From: DATKGQ01 sp035510715
GTDB taxonomy: Bacteria > Patescibacteriota > Saccharimonadia > Saccharimonadales > UBA4665
DNA: 17,667 nt
Reading direction: 5' to 3'
Assembly (NCBI GenBank): GCA_035510715.1
Contig: DATKGQ010000011.1
Coordinates: 1-17,667 of the forward strand
Part shown: positions 6,624 through 13,296 of the stretch, one piece after another
Layout: each line of letters begins with the position of its first letter
Position numbering within the stretch: the first letter of the stretch is position 1
Notes under the pieces: model-generated
Databases searched by the model: none
What the model saw: only the letters and a program-made list of their open reading frames with translations
Told to the model about the DNA's origin: nothing
Position numbers and translations under genes: made by a program

Positions 6624-7181
6624 TTAATAGATCTTGCTTTGGTTAAGATTAGGCCTCCTCGGGCGGTGCAGATAAAGCTTGACCCCCATGGCTAACATTA
6701 TGGGAGATATTATTAAAGGCGTAATAACGGGTCCGATCCAGGTTACCGGAATTAGAAAATAAACATCTTTGGTTAAAAAATTACTAGGCCAGTTGGCCAG
6801 TATCTTTAAAAAAACATAATATGAGATGTCCCAACAGGCAAAACTTACCAGGAACGCGCCAACACGTTGTTTCCTATTTTTACCGGCAATGAACGCGATT
6901 GAAATAAGCATGATAATTGTAGCTGTCTCCCGGATTATTTCTATGGAAGATATGCGGCTATTCATCAGCAGCGAATGTCCTGGCAAGACGAAAGTAATAA
7001 ATCCAAGGTTTAATAGTGTCCGGTAGCTGGTAATTGCATATCCGGCATGAAAATTCAATAAATCCCTAAGATAATAAACCACGGCAGCCTCGACAAATCC
7101 GAACGCCACGCCAAAAACAATCAGGAATGCCAGATTGGTGCGGTTAGATTTAGTGTCAGAGCTTAATAGCTGCTTTGACAT
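6624..7181 (-). CDS. uncharacterised multi-TM membrane protein (conserved GFVEAAVVYYLR motif)
   Basis: A 185-residue protein with about five hydrophobic segments (near 17-38, 55-70, 84-101, 108-128, 142-166) and a basic C-terminal tail. Conserved-looking stretches are FGFVEAAVVYYLRDLL (28-43), SIEIIRETATIIMLISIAFIAG (79-100), CWDISYYVFLKIL (115-127) and FLIPVTWIGPVITP (142-155). I recognise these as a widely distributed family of uncharacterised membrane proteins, but no activity is established that I know of. It follows the RnfD-FNR fusion by 88 nt and precedes the VIT transporter by 52 nt, all on the same strand. A role tied to the redox or metal genes is possible but not shown. Confidence 0.7.
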   Translation of the reverse strand: MSKQLLSSDTKSNRTNLAFLIVFGVAFGFVEAAVVYYLRDLLNFHAGYAITSYRTLLNLGFITFVLPGHSLLMNSRISSIEIIRETATIIMLISIAFIAGKNRKQRVGAFLVSFACWDISYYVFLKILANWPSNFLTKDVYFLIPVTWIGPVITPLIISPIMLAMGVKLYLHRPRRPNLNQSKIY

Positions 7182-7269
7182 TGGTTAAAATATTTCCTTT
7201 GCGGATGTAATTATCCAATTATTTAGGTGATAAAACTGTAAGAATTAGCATAAACAGCGGTATCACTGT

Positions 7270-8799
7270 TTAGGCGTACCCGGAGAAGTAATCAACTTTT
7301 ATCTGATGTTTTGGTACGCCCAGACTGGCCAACACAGCTTGTATAGCCACTACCATCGCGTGCGTTCCGGATATATAAAATAAGCGTTGCCGGTAATCGG
7401 GTACTTCTTTTCTGATCATTTCGGCATTGATTTGTTTTGTCCGGCTAGAGTCATTGGCGCTAGTTGGCTCATCGGTTATGACGTAAACCATATTCAGTCT
7501 TATTTTTTCTCTGGCCTCCTCAAATACATCTTGATAGGCAAAATCTTTAGCGGTTCTTGCCGAATAAAGCATGGTTATATCTCTTATCCCGTTAGTGTCG
7601 AGTAAATACTTTACCATGCTTCGGTATGGTGTAACTCCTATGCCGCCGGCAATAAACACTAACTTCTGCTTAGGGTCCTTTGGTAATACAAAATCACCGC
7701 TGACCTGGGAGGCAACTATCGGAGTCCGATGGTTCATTCTTAGTAATGCTTCCTTGAAACTGCTGCCTTGATTATGAAATTTTATACCGATCCGGATGTC
7801 TGGTTCGGTTGGCGAAGATGCCAGCGTAAAGTACCGACGATTCCCCCTGCTATCTACGCCATCATGCGGAAAAGTCCATTCCATGTATTGCCCTGGTAGA
7901 TAATAAAATTTCTTGCGTTCCGGACTAAAGATAAAATCTGCAGAATCTGGGGTAAGCCGGAGTTTTTGTTTGAGTTTCGGGAATAATTTCGCTTTTGGAC
8001 TAATGATGTACGAAAATACATTGCCTGTAATTAAGGCTAGTTCCGGAGTCGAGTAGAGACTTAATATATGGAACTGAGGCGGGAATAGCAATCCTGTCAG
8101 GGCGGCGTACCAGGTTTGTTTGTTGGCGGTTGGCGGAGTGGTCAACGGTTCGGTTAGCATTACAAAACCCAGGAAGAACATGGCGGAAGTAAACAAGGTG
8201 TTGTGCAGCGACGAAAACACATCTCCTTTTAATATTAATGAGTACAGAGTAGTTGCTAAAAGAGTTGTGACAAAGAAGGTAAGCACCATCCGTCCGCGAT
8301 GGATTTTACGGACTAATAGTATCCCGCCGATTAACACGAAGGGAAGCAGAGCTGTCGCACCAACCCACCAGCTGGCACTCTGGCGCGGACCAAGCGCGGT
8401 TAAGGCAACGGCAATTGCCGCCGGGTTAAATATATGTTTCTTACGGATAGTCAAGATATACTTTGATGCCATCGCCAGTCCCGATGCCGCTAACAAGAAA
8501 GTTAAATTAACAAATTGAAAACTGGCAAACGGCGCGATAATCAGTGCCAATATCAGAGCCGTGATATAAACTGATTCAACGTTCTTTGGGGCCTTAAAAA
8601 TAGTGGCAAAGATTTCATTAATAATCCAGCAGGCAACTACTATTGTGATAGTTGATACGGCAATTGATATAGCGCTAAAATGCAGTACGCCGGTTAGGCT
8701 TAAACCTATTGCTGCCGCTATTAAGCCAATCAGGTAATAAAGCAGCAACCGGTACATTGTAATATGGTCTAGCAGGTTGTCGATGAAACTAAACATCAT
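7270..8799 (-). CDS. RnfD/NqrB-like membrane domain fused to FAD/NAD(P)-binding reductase
   Basis: A 509-residue two-part protein. Residues 1 to about 270 hold about nine hydrophobic segments and family marks of NqrB/RnfD-like proteins: FNPAA (124-128), WWVGATALLP (144-153) and LTEPLTTPPT (215-224). Residues 280-509 form a ferredoxin-NADP-reductase-like module: LPGQYMEW (FAD domain, 301-308), RYFTLASSP (322-330, the RxYS/T FAD motif), AGGIGVTPYRS (384-394, NAD(P) loop), LYSAR (411-415) and YISGTHAMV (475-483). It should oxidise NAD(P)H in the cytoplasm and pass electrons into the membrane. Its ATG overlaps the end of the ApbE gene by 11 nt, so translation is coupled. A second ATG 3 nt downstream is equally possible. 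No [2Fe-2S] domain is attached, unlike NqrF. Confidence 0.85.
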   Translation of the reverse strand: MMFSFIDNLLDHITMYRLLLYYLIGLIAAAIGLSLTGVLHFSAISIAVSTITIVVACWIINEIFATIFKAPKNVESVYITALILALIIAPFASFQFVNLTFLLAASGLAMASKYILTIRKKHIFNPAAIAVALTALGPRQSASWWVGATALLPFVLIGGILLVRKIHRGRMVLTFFVTTLLATTLYSLILKGDVFSSLHNTLFTSAMFFLGFVMLTEPLTTPPTANKQTWYAALTGLLFPPQFHILSLYSTPELALITGNVFSYIISPKAKLFPKLKQKLRLTPDSADFIFSPERKKFYYLPGQYMEWTFPHDGVDSRGNRRYFTLASSPTEPDIRIGIKFHNQGSSFKEALLRMNHRTPIVASQVSGDFVLPKDPKQKLVFIAGGIGVTPYRSMVKYLLDTNGIRDITMLYSARTAKDFAYQDVFEEAREKIRLNMVYVITDEPTSANDSSRTKQINAEMIRKEVPDYRQRLFYISGTHAMVVAIQAVLASLGVPKHQIKVDYFSGYA

Positions 8800-9529
8800 T
8801 TACGTACCTTTCGAAGCCGCTGGTATAAGTCGCGATGCCATCAGCAGTTACCATATAGCCCTCAAAGGCAGGTATTGACTCAATGAATCCGATACCTTGT
8901 TCTCCCATAGCAAATGCGGCCGTAGCGTACCGGTCGGCATCATAAATATCCGGGCCGATGACCGTCAGGCTTTTGACGCGTTCAAGTGCTGTTTCCGGGT
9001 AAAACGGATTATAAATATGTTGGCCGCGGATATAAGTACCCGAGGTAGCGACGCCAGCTGATGATACCGTAATGGTCTTGATTATCTCGTCAAAATTGAA
9101 CGGGTTTCTTATCCCTATCGTCCAAGGCTTATTGTTTACGTCTTTACCCTTAACCTGGATATCTCCGCCGGCTTCAATATAGAAATTAGATATTCTCTTT
9201 ACTGACAGCATCTTGGCGGCCTTGGCTACAGCCCACCCCTTTACTAGACCAGAAGGATCAAGTTTGCCGTTGCTGGATATGTTAAAATACCCGAAAGTGT
9301 CTTTTCTGGTTTGTTCGCACAGACCCAAAACAGTTTTCATCTCACTGCTCCATTTTGATTTTGGTAAGCCATTATTAATTTGAGATATCTCACTATCTTT
9401 TTTATATGTGCTGTACCTACTGTCAACTTCTCTGAAATAATTGAACAGATCTTCGAAATACTTGCTTGCCCGCCTATCAACGATTTCTATGGTTATGGGC
9501 ATACCCATAATAAGTTCGGTTTGTTTCAT
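8789..9529 (-). CDS. apbE: FAD:protein FMN transferase (ApbE)
   Basis: A 246-residue flavin transferase that uses FAD to attach FMN covalently to a Thr/Ser of target proteins. Visible family blocks: MGMPITIEI (8-16), DPSGLVKGWAVAKA (91-104), IEAGGDIQVKG (118-128), VATSGTY (160-166), HIYNP (171-175, with the catalytic-type His), and DADRYATAAFAMG (197-209, metal/flavin-binding Asp and Thr). The obvious target is the product of the preceding gene, whose TGA overlaps this ATG (TGATG). Unlike the usual lipoprotein or exported ApbE, this one has no signal peptide. The reading frame upstream of the ATG (PKPGETRL) does not add one either, so it would act in the cytoplasm unless exported another way. 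It is slightly shorter than typical ApbE (about 300-350) because the N-terminal signal and linker are missing. Confidence 0.9.
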   Translation of the reverse strand: MKQTELIMGMPITIEIVDRRASKYFEDLFNYFREVDSRYSTYKKDSEISQINNGLPKSKWSSEMKTVLGLCEQTRKDTFGYFNISSNGKLDPSGLVKGWAVAKAAKMLSVKRISNFYIEAGGDIQVKGKDVNNKPWTIGIRNPFNFDEIIKTITVSSAGVATSGTYIRGQHIYNPFYPETALERVKSLTVIGPDIYDADRYATAAFAMGEQGIGFIESIPAFEGYMVTADGIATYTSGFERYVNDV

Positions 9530-9984
9530 CAGCCTTGTTTCGCCTGGCTTAGGGCATTTGCCAGTGACTGGATGAATGCTTGGCTGGTAAGTGTCGCACC
9601 GGTAACTATGCTGACTTTGGAACTTTGCGCCTGAATGGTTTCCTGTTTAAGATATGGCATTGCTGTCTGATTTACATATATCGAGTTAGGATTTTCGTTA
9701 GGAAACTGGATAAAGTTAACGGCTGTTATTCTACCGTTCTGAATCACAGCCGAAACTTGTACATTCCCATAAAATGCATTTTCAACACTACCCTTATAGG
9801 TGCCGTCTTTATACTGAGTACTTGGCGCAGTGCCAACAGTTGATGGGGCAGTGGTTTTTACGGCAGAATTGTTCTGGCTCATCGAAACGGACGCAACAAC
9901 CGGTTCTGAATGTTGATGACGCAAAACAGTGCTGTAAGCCAGGAATATTACGCCAATGGCAATGCCAATAAAATATTTTTTCAT
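9529..9984 (-). CDS. membrane-anchored FMN-binding domain protein (RnfG/NqrC-like)
   Basis: A 151-residue protein with an uncleaved-type signal anchor (KKYFIGIAIGVIFLAYSTV, 2-20), a Ser/Thr-rich linker (about 31-58) and one FMN-binding domain (about 59-148). The domain shows YKDGTYKGSVENAFYGNVQV, VIQNGRITAVNF, and the flavinylation motif TGAT (128-131) followed by LTSQAFIQSLANAL. By family knowledge, ApbE links FMN phosphoester-wise to Thr131. The domain would face outside the cytoplasm as the terminal electron carrier of the module. It is the first gene of the block; ApbE starts within its stop codon. An extended -10 box (TGG-TAAAAC) lies 7 nt before the ATG, indicating leaderless transcription. 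Confidence 0.88.
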   Translation of the reverse strand: MKKYFIGIAIGVIFLAYSTVLRHQHSEPVVASVSMSQNNSAVKTTAPSTVGTAPSTQYKDGTYKGSVENAFYGNVQVSAVIQNGRITAVNFIQFPNENPNSIYVNQTAMPYLKQETIQAQSSKVSIVTGATLTSQAFIQSLANALSQAKQG

Positions 9985-10000
9985 TTATGTAGTTTTACCA
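9985..10000 (-). promoter_or_regulatory. extended -10 element of the flavin module
   Basis: On the minus strand TGG-TAAAAC is followed by 7 nt (TACATAA) and then the ATG of the FMN-binding gene. There is no Shine-Dalgarno sequence, so a leaderless mRNA is implied. The 140-nt gap to the divergent gene at 10125 holds both promoters. Confidence 0.4.
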
Positions 10001-10110
10001 TTTAGCACTGTAGGTTAACTGAAAATATAAGACAATTCAGCAAGACCTAATATTATAAGTCACTCAATTCTGGGCTGGGTAGTTACTGAACAGTTTTAAT
10101 GTTATTAGCA

Positions 10111-10124
10111 TATAATATTTATAA
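10111..10124 (+). promoter_or_regulatory. -10 box, leaderless start
   Basis: Consensus TATAAT at 10111-10116 lies 8 nt before the ATG at 10125, with no Shine-Dalgarno sequence between. The -35 region (about TGAACA, 10087-10092) is weak. Confidence 0.5.
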
Positions 10125-10634
10125 ATGGCAATCATCAACAAATTGCTAGCGCAAGAACTTATCCGAATGGCCAATATTGACCAGGAGATGCGCCTGAAGT
10201 GGATTAATAATGGCGCTGTATGGGACGTGGCAGTAGATGAAGCAAATCAGAAACGCTTAAAACAAATCGTAGCTGAATATAGTTGGCCGACAATATCATT
10301 AGTCGGTAAAAGAGCATCTAATGCTGCCTGGCTGATAGTGCAACATGCCCCCGATCTGAAATTTAAAGAGAAGTGCCTAGAACTTATGGAACGATTGCCG
10401 CTTGGCGAGGTAAAACCAGCGAATATTGCTTACTTGAAAGATAGAGTATTAATGTGGAACGGGAAACCACAAATTTATGGTACTCAATTTCACGGATTCG
10501 GGAAAGATATAAAAGTCCATGAAATTCAAGATCCGGAGCATGTTGATAAACGTCGTGCAAATGTCGGGCTGGATACTTTTGCTAAAAATGAAGCAAGATT
10601 ACGCAAGATTAATAGAGTCAAAAAGACTAAATAA
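10125..10634 (+). CDS. DUF6624-like protein
   Basis: A 169-residue cytoplasmic protein. Features that match DUF6624 proteins are an early polar helix with DQEMRLKW, then DEANQKRLKQIVAEYSWPTISLVGKRASNAAWLIVQHA (about 38-75, the P...G..AS.AAW...QHA pattern), LPLGEVKPANIAYLKDRVLMWNGKPQIYGTQF (about 91-122) and a basic C-terminus. Family members are often found alone or near toxin-like or metal-dependent proteins, but no activity is established. The conserved His (HAPD) and the YGTQ block are the likely functional residues. It is divergent from the flavin module and convergent with the GNAT gene. The start is set by the TATAAT 8 nt upstream. Confidence 0.72.
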   Translation: MAIINKLLAQELIRMANIDQEMRLKWINNGAVWDVAVDEANQKRLKQIVAEYSWPTISLVGKRASNAAWLIVQHAPDLKFKEKCLELMERLPLGEVKPANIAYLKDRVLMWNGKPQIYGTQFHGFGKDIKVHEIQDPEHVDKRRANVGLDTFAKNEARLRKINRVKKTK

Positions 10635-10692
10635 TCAGTAAAGATATAAGTTATCGTAAAACAATATAAAGTTTATTATTTTGTTTGAGCAT

Positions 10693-11142
10693 TTAATTTA
10701 CAAGTACTTTATAAACGGTAGTATTACGCTCATCGGCGCCATGATTCTTATAAAAGCGGTGCGCAAGTTCACGGCTTGGTTTGGAAGTGAAGCTAAGGTC
10801 GACGCCATTTTCGCGGCACCATGCTAGCATTTCTTGCCATACCTTATCTCCAATCCCGCGGCCTCTGACCGCCGGATCCGTAACGAAATCTTCCAGATAT
10901 CCTTCTTTGATCATACCTGGCCCCATTAATAGATCCATTGTGGCGGCGCCAACGATCCTTCCGTCCAATTTTGCCACAAGCTGCTCATGGTACGGTGAGC
11001 TGATAATCGTTTTTAACACTTTCGTGTCTATGGGGTCTCCGCTAAGCCGTTCACTTAAAAAAGGCATTAACCTGCCAATCCCAGTAGCATCAGCTTCGGA
11101 GAATTCACTTAGGCGCTCTATACTCAAATCCATTTCACTCAT
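10693..11142 (-). CDS. GNAT-family N-acetyltransferase
   Basis: A 149-residue acetyl-CoA-dependent acetyltransferase. Strands beta2-beta3 carry LVAKLDGRIVGAATMDLL. Beta4 leads into VTDPAVRGRGIGDKVWQEMLAWCRENG with the acetyl-CoA pyrophosphate loop RGRGIG. The C-terminal LSFTSKPSRELAHRFYKNHGADERNTTVYK has the family's A..FY...G turn. It has no extra domain or export signal; the acceptor (small molecule or protein) cannot be deduced. An upstream in-frame ATG at 11187 would add 15 residues (MFMLYKNLHLCYFYI), but a TATGCT -10 box lies inside that stretch, 11 nt before the ATG at 11142, so the shorter form is preferred. Confidence 0.82.
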   Translation of the reverse strand: MSEMDLSIERLSEFSEADATGIGRLMPFLSERLSGDPIDTKVLKTIISSPYHEQLVAKLDGRIVGAATMDLLMGPGMIKEGYLEDFVTDPAVRGRGIGDKVWQEMLAWCRENGVDLSFTSKPSRELAHRFYKNHGADERNTTVYKVLVN

Positions 11143-11222
11143 AATATAAAAATAGCATAAATGCAAATTTTTATAAAGCATAAACAAGACGCCGCAGCAT
11201 ACTAGACCAAGTCAGAATGACC

Positions 11223-11468
11223 TTACTTCTTATCCCTTTTAATGAATAGGTATAATGCAGTCGCAAGTATTGCCACTATGATTATAAATATAATCGTATA
11301 AAAGAACTTCTTATCAAGGTCACATCCAACTGTAAAATAAACGCCATTCCCAGCATTATTGAAATTATTACAAGAATTATAGGATGAAATTGCTCTGTGG
11401 AAACTATATGAAACAGACAATAAACCAACAATTTCTATCATAAGCAAAACCGATAGAAATCGTTTCAT
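11223..11468 (-). CDS. small two-TM protein with Cys pair (unknown)
   Basis: An 81-residue protein starting MKRFLSVLLMIEIVGLLSVSY (TM1 about 4-22), a polar loop rich in Asn with two Cys (YNSCNNFNNAGNGVYFTVGC), and TM2 (about 56-74, FFYTIIFIIIVAILATALYLF) ending in the basic tail IKRDKK. The layout matches the 110-residue protein at 4265-4597: MKR start, two TMs, a Cys-containing outer loop and a basic tail. The two share little sequence. Its promoter/start region is almost identical over about 20 nt to that of the gene starting at 5292. It sits 24 nt from tRNA-Arg. No family recognised. Confidence 0.6.
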   Translation of the reverse strand: MKRFLSVLLMIEIVGLLSVSYSFHRAISSYNSCNNFNNAGNGVYFTVGCDLDKKFFYTIIFIIIVAILATALYLFIKRDKK

Positions 11469-11492
11469 AAAATCATATTAACATAAGCCTAA

Positions 11493-11569
11493 TGGTGCGC
11501 CTGGCAGGATTTGAACCTGCGGCCTTTGGTACCGGAAACCAACGCTCTATCCAGCTGAGCTACAGGCGC
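11493..11569 (-). tRNA. tRNA-Arg (CCG)
   Basis: Acceptor stem GCGCCTG/CAGGCGC, discriminator A and encoded CCA. The D-arm is GCTC/GAGC. The anticodon stem TTGGT/ACCAA encloses TTCCGGT, so the anticodon is CCG. The T-arm is GCAGG-TTCAAAT-CCTGC. All parts are canonical. It stands alone between a small membrane protein gene and an XRE regulator gene. Confidence 0.95.
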
Positions 11570-11599
11570 TTACTTTTTAAACCGGTGACGATAAAAGAA

Positions 11600-12178
11600 C
11601 TATTTTGATTTTGAATCTTTGGATTTTTGCTGACTTGATGTTTGCGATGTCCCGGTAGCTGGTAAAGTGTTTTGGTGCTTATTGGCGTTGGTCCGATTGA
11701 TAAGTGTTTGCTGGAGTAAATTCGTAACAATCTGAGCTTGCTCATAACTCATTCCGACCCTGGCAACCGACTGGGGTTGGTTATTCTGGTCAATACTGCC
11801 CTGGGTAAAGTTTAAAACGATGCCGTTTAAATTAGCGGTAATATGTACGCAGTCGCTGTAAAGGATGCGGGTGTCAAGCGTCATCATAATAAAAACAGCG
11901 CGTTTCTGAATATCTTCCTCAGTGGGTCCTTTTTGTTGGGCGCGTTTGTTGTAGCCGGCCAATTCCCACAGCTGGACAGCTTCATCATCTTTCATGCCGA
12001 AATGATTTATCATGAGCATGAGTATGTCTTCGGTCGGCCGCTCAAACCCACCTTCAATTTTCTTTAAAGTTTCCGTCGCAATTTCAACGGCTCCCGAAAC
12101 TTCTTCCAGGCTTTCAGCACGATTCTGCCGAAGGTGTTTTAATTGTCCGCCAAGTATTTTGTATGGTACATTATTCAC
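11600..12178 (-). CDS. XRE-type HTH protein with DUF3467-like C-terminal domain
   Basis: A 192-residue protein in three parts. Residues about 8-65 are a lambda-repressor-like HTH (LGGQLKHLRQNRAESLEEVSGAVEIATETLKKIEGG...RPTEDILMLMINHFGM). Residues about 100-160 (ILYSDCVHITANLNGIVLNFTQG...SVARVGMSYEQAQIVTNLLQQTL) follow the DUF3467 pattern (Y-[SN]...v....e..l.F...rv.ms...A..l...L). The tail (165-192) is Gln/Ser/Lys-rich and disordered. It is probably a cytoplasmic DNA-binding protein; what the DUF3467-like part senses is unknown. It is divergent from murB across 87 nt that contain an inverted repeat, so it may control itself and murB. Confidence 0.75.
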   Translation of the reverse strand: MNNVPYKILGGQLKHLRQNRAESLEEVSGAVEIATETLKKIEGGFERPTEDILMLMINHFGMKDDEAVQLWELAGYNKRAQQKGPTEEDIQKRAVFIMMTLDTRILYSDCVHITANLNGIVLNFTQGSIDQNNQPQSVARVGMSYEQAQIVTNLLQQTLINRTNANKHQNTLPATGTSQTSSQQKSKDSKSK

Positions 12179-12197
12179 CGTGGTATCTCCATAGACC

Positions 12198-12225
12198 CAA
12201 TAGTATCATACTCATAGAACTATTG
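12198..12225. promoter_or_regulatory. inverted repeat between XRE gene and murB, possible operator
   Basis: CAATAGT (12198-12204) and ACTATTG (12219-12225) are perfect 7-bp inverted arms separated by 14 nt. They lie in the short region between the divergent XRE regulator and murB, which suits a dimeric regulator. There is no T-run on either side that would make it a terminator. Binding is inferred, not shown. Confidence 0.4.
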
Positions 12226-12265
12226 TGAGTTATGTAAGAATAATTAAACTTTGTTAGTTAATAAT

Positions 12266-13294
12266 ATGCCGATACAAAAAAATATTTCTTTAGCCGAACA
12301 TTCAACTATGCGCCTAGGCGGCATGGCGGCTTATGCGGCTGAGGTTCATAACCGGAGGGAACTAACAGATACGTTAACCTGGGCTGAAACAAATCGCCTG
12401 CCGGTTATTATGATAGGTGAGGGCAGCAATATCGTTTGGAGAGACGAGGGGTTTAACGGCTTGTTGCTGATAAATAAAGTTTTAGGTTACGAAGTTTTTG
12501 AAGAAGACAAAGAAAATTACTATATTACTGTCGGCGCCGGCGAACATTGGGACGATGTCGTTGAACGGACAACACTTGCCGGGGTCAGCGGCATTGAGGC
12601 CATGAGTTTAATCCCAGGCAGCGCCGGTGCCACACTAGTCCAAAATGTTGGTGCCTATGGCCAGGAAATTTCTCAGACATTGGTTAGCGTTGAAGCTTAT
12701 GATCTGAAAACCGGATCATTTATTACTATTCCTAACTTGGATTGCAGCTTAGGTTATCGCACCAGCCGTTTTAAGGCGCCCGATCATGGCCGCTTCATGT
12801 TGATGGGGATGACTTTGCACCTTTCGCGTAACCAAATGTCACCGCCATTTTATCCTTCACTGGAAAAATACCTTGATGACCACAGTATTAAGACCTATGA
12901 ACCGTCAGTAATCAGGTATGCCGTAATAGCTATCCGGAGCAGCCATTTACCGGACCCGAACATTAATGCCAATTGCGGGTCATTTTTTGCTAATCCGATT
13001 ATTGATCGGGTCCAACTATCGGAATTACTTGATCGCTATCCGAACTTGGCTTATTGGTACCAAGACGAAGACAATATAAAAATATCGGCCGGCTGGTTAG
13101 TTGAAAACGCCGGCTTTAAAGATTTTCATAGCCAGGAAACCGGGATGGCCACTTGGCCGGCCCAAGCTATGGTACTCGTCAATGAGCATGCCCGGACAAC
13201 TGCCGACCTGTTGGTTTTCCGTAAATTAATAACTGATACTGTTAAGAAAAAATTTGACATCCAGCTTGAGCAGGAGCCGGAATTACTGCCTTAG
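12266..13294 (+). CDS. murB: UDP-N-acetylenolpyruvoylglucosamine reductase MurB
   Basis: A 342-residue FAD enzyme that reduces UDP-GlcNAc-enolpyruvate to UDP-MurNAc with NADPH in the cytoplasm, the second committed step of peptidoglycan precursor synthesis. Seen: HSTMRLGG (12-19), IGEGSNIVWRDEGFNGLLL (50-68, FAD), IPGSAGATLVQNVGAYGQEI (116-135), GYRTSRFK (163-170), NCGSFFANP (236-244, with proton-donor Ser239), SAGWLVENAGF (274-284) and the C-terminal LEQEPEL with the catalytic-type Glu339. It ends 3 residues later, without the extra tail of some MurBs. ATG 12266 (MPIQKN) is preferred over a TTG at 12251. It converges with glyA across 2 nt, and the preceding step's enzyme (HTH-MurA) lies 1.4 kb away. 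Confidence 0.92.
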   Translation: MPIQKNISLAEHSTMRLGGMAAYAAEVHNRRELTDTLTWAETNRLPVIMIGEGSNIVWRDEGFNGLLLINKVLGYEVFEEDKENYYITVGAGEHWDDVVERTTLAGVSGIEAMSLIPGSAGATLVQNVGAYGQEISQTLVSVEAYDLKTGSFITIPNLDCSLGYRTSRFKAPDHGRFMLMGMTLHLSRNQMSPPFYPSLEKYLDDHSIKTYEPSVIRYAVIAIRSSHLPDPNINANCGSFFANPIIDRVQLSELLDRYPNLAYWYQDEDNIKISAGWLVENAGFKDFHSQETGMATWPAQAMVLVNEHARTTADLLVFRKLITDTVKKKFDIQLEQEPELLP

Positions 13295-13296
13295 CA

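Noticed and set aside
7705..7716. WWVGATALLP in the membrane domain as a second FMN attachment site
   Set aside because: ApbE targets carry (S/T)GAT with an upstream acidic residue. Here Val precedes GAT and the segment sits at a membrane helix edge, so covalent FMN on this protein is not supported. The motif actually maps near 8340-8370.
8120..8518. 132-codon + strand open frame
   Set aside because: It lies entirely opposite the RnfD-FNR fusion, whose domain motifs are clear. Its own translation has no recognisable domain and is a composition shadow.
10635..10692. AAACAA...TTGTTT inverted repeat between the convergent DUF6624 and GNAT genes as a bidirectional terminator
   Set aside because: The arms are only 6 bp, A-T only, with a long loop. 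The stem would be too weak to call.
10781..11149. 122-codon + strand open frame
   Set aside because: It is antisense to the GNAT gene, and its serine/proline-rich translation is typical of a shadow frame.
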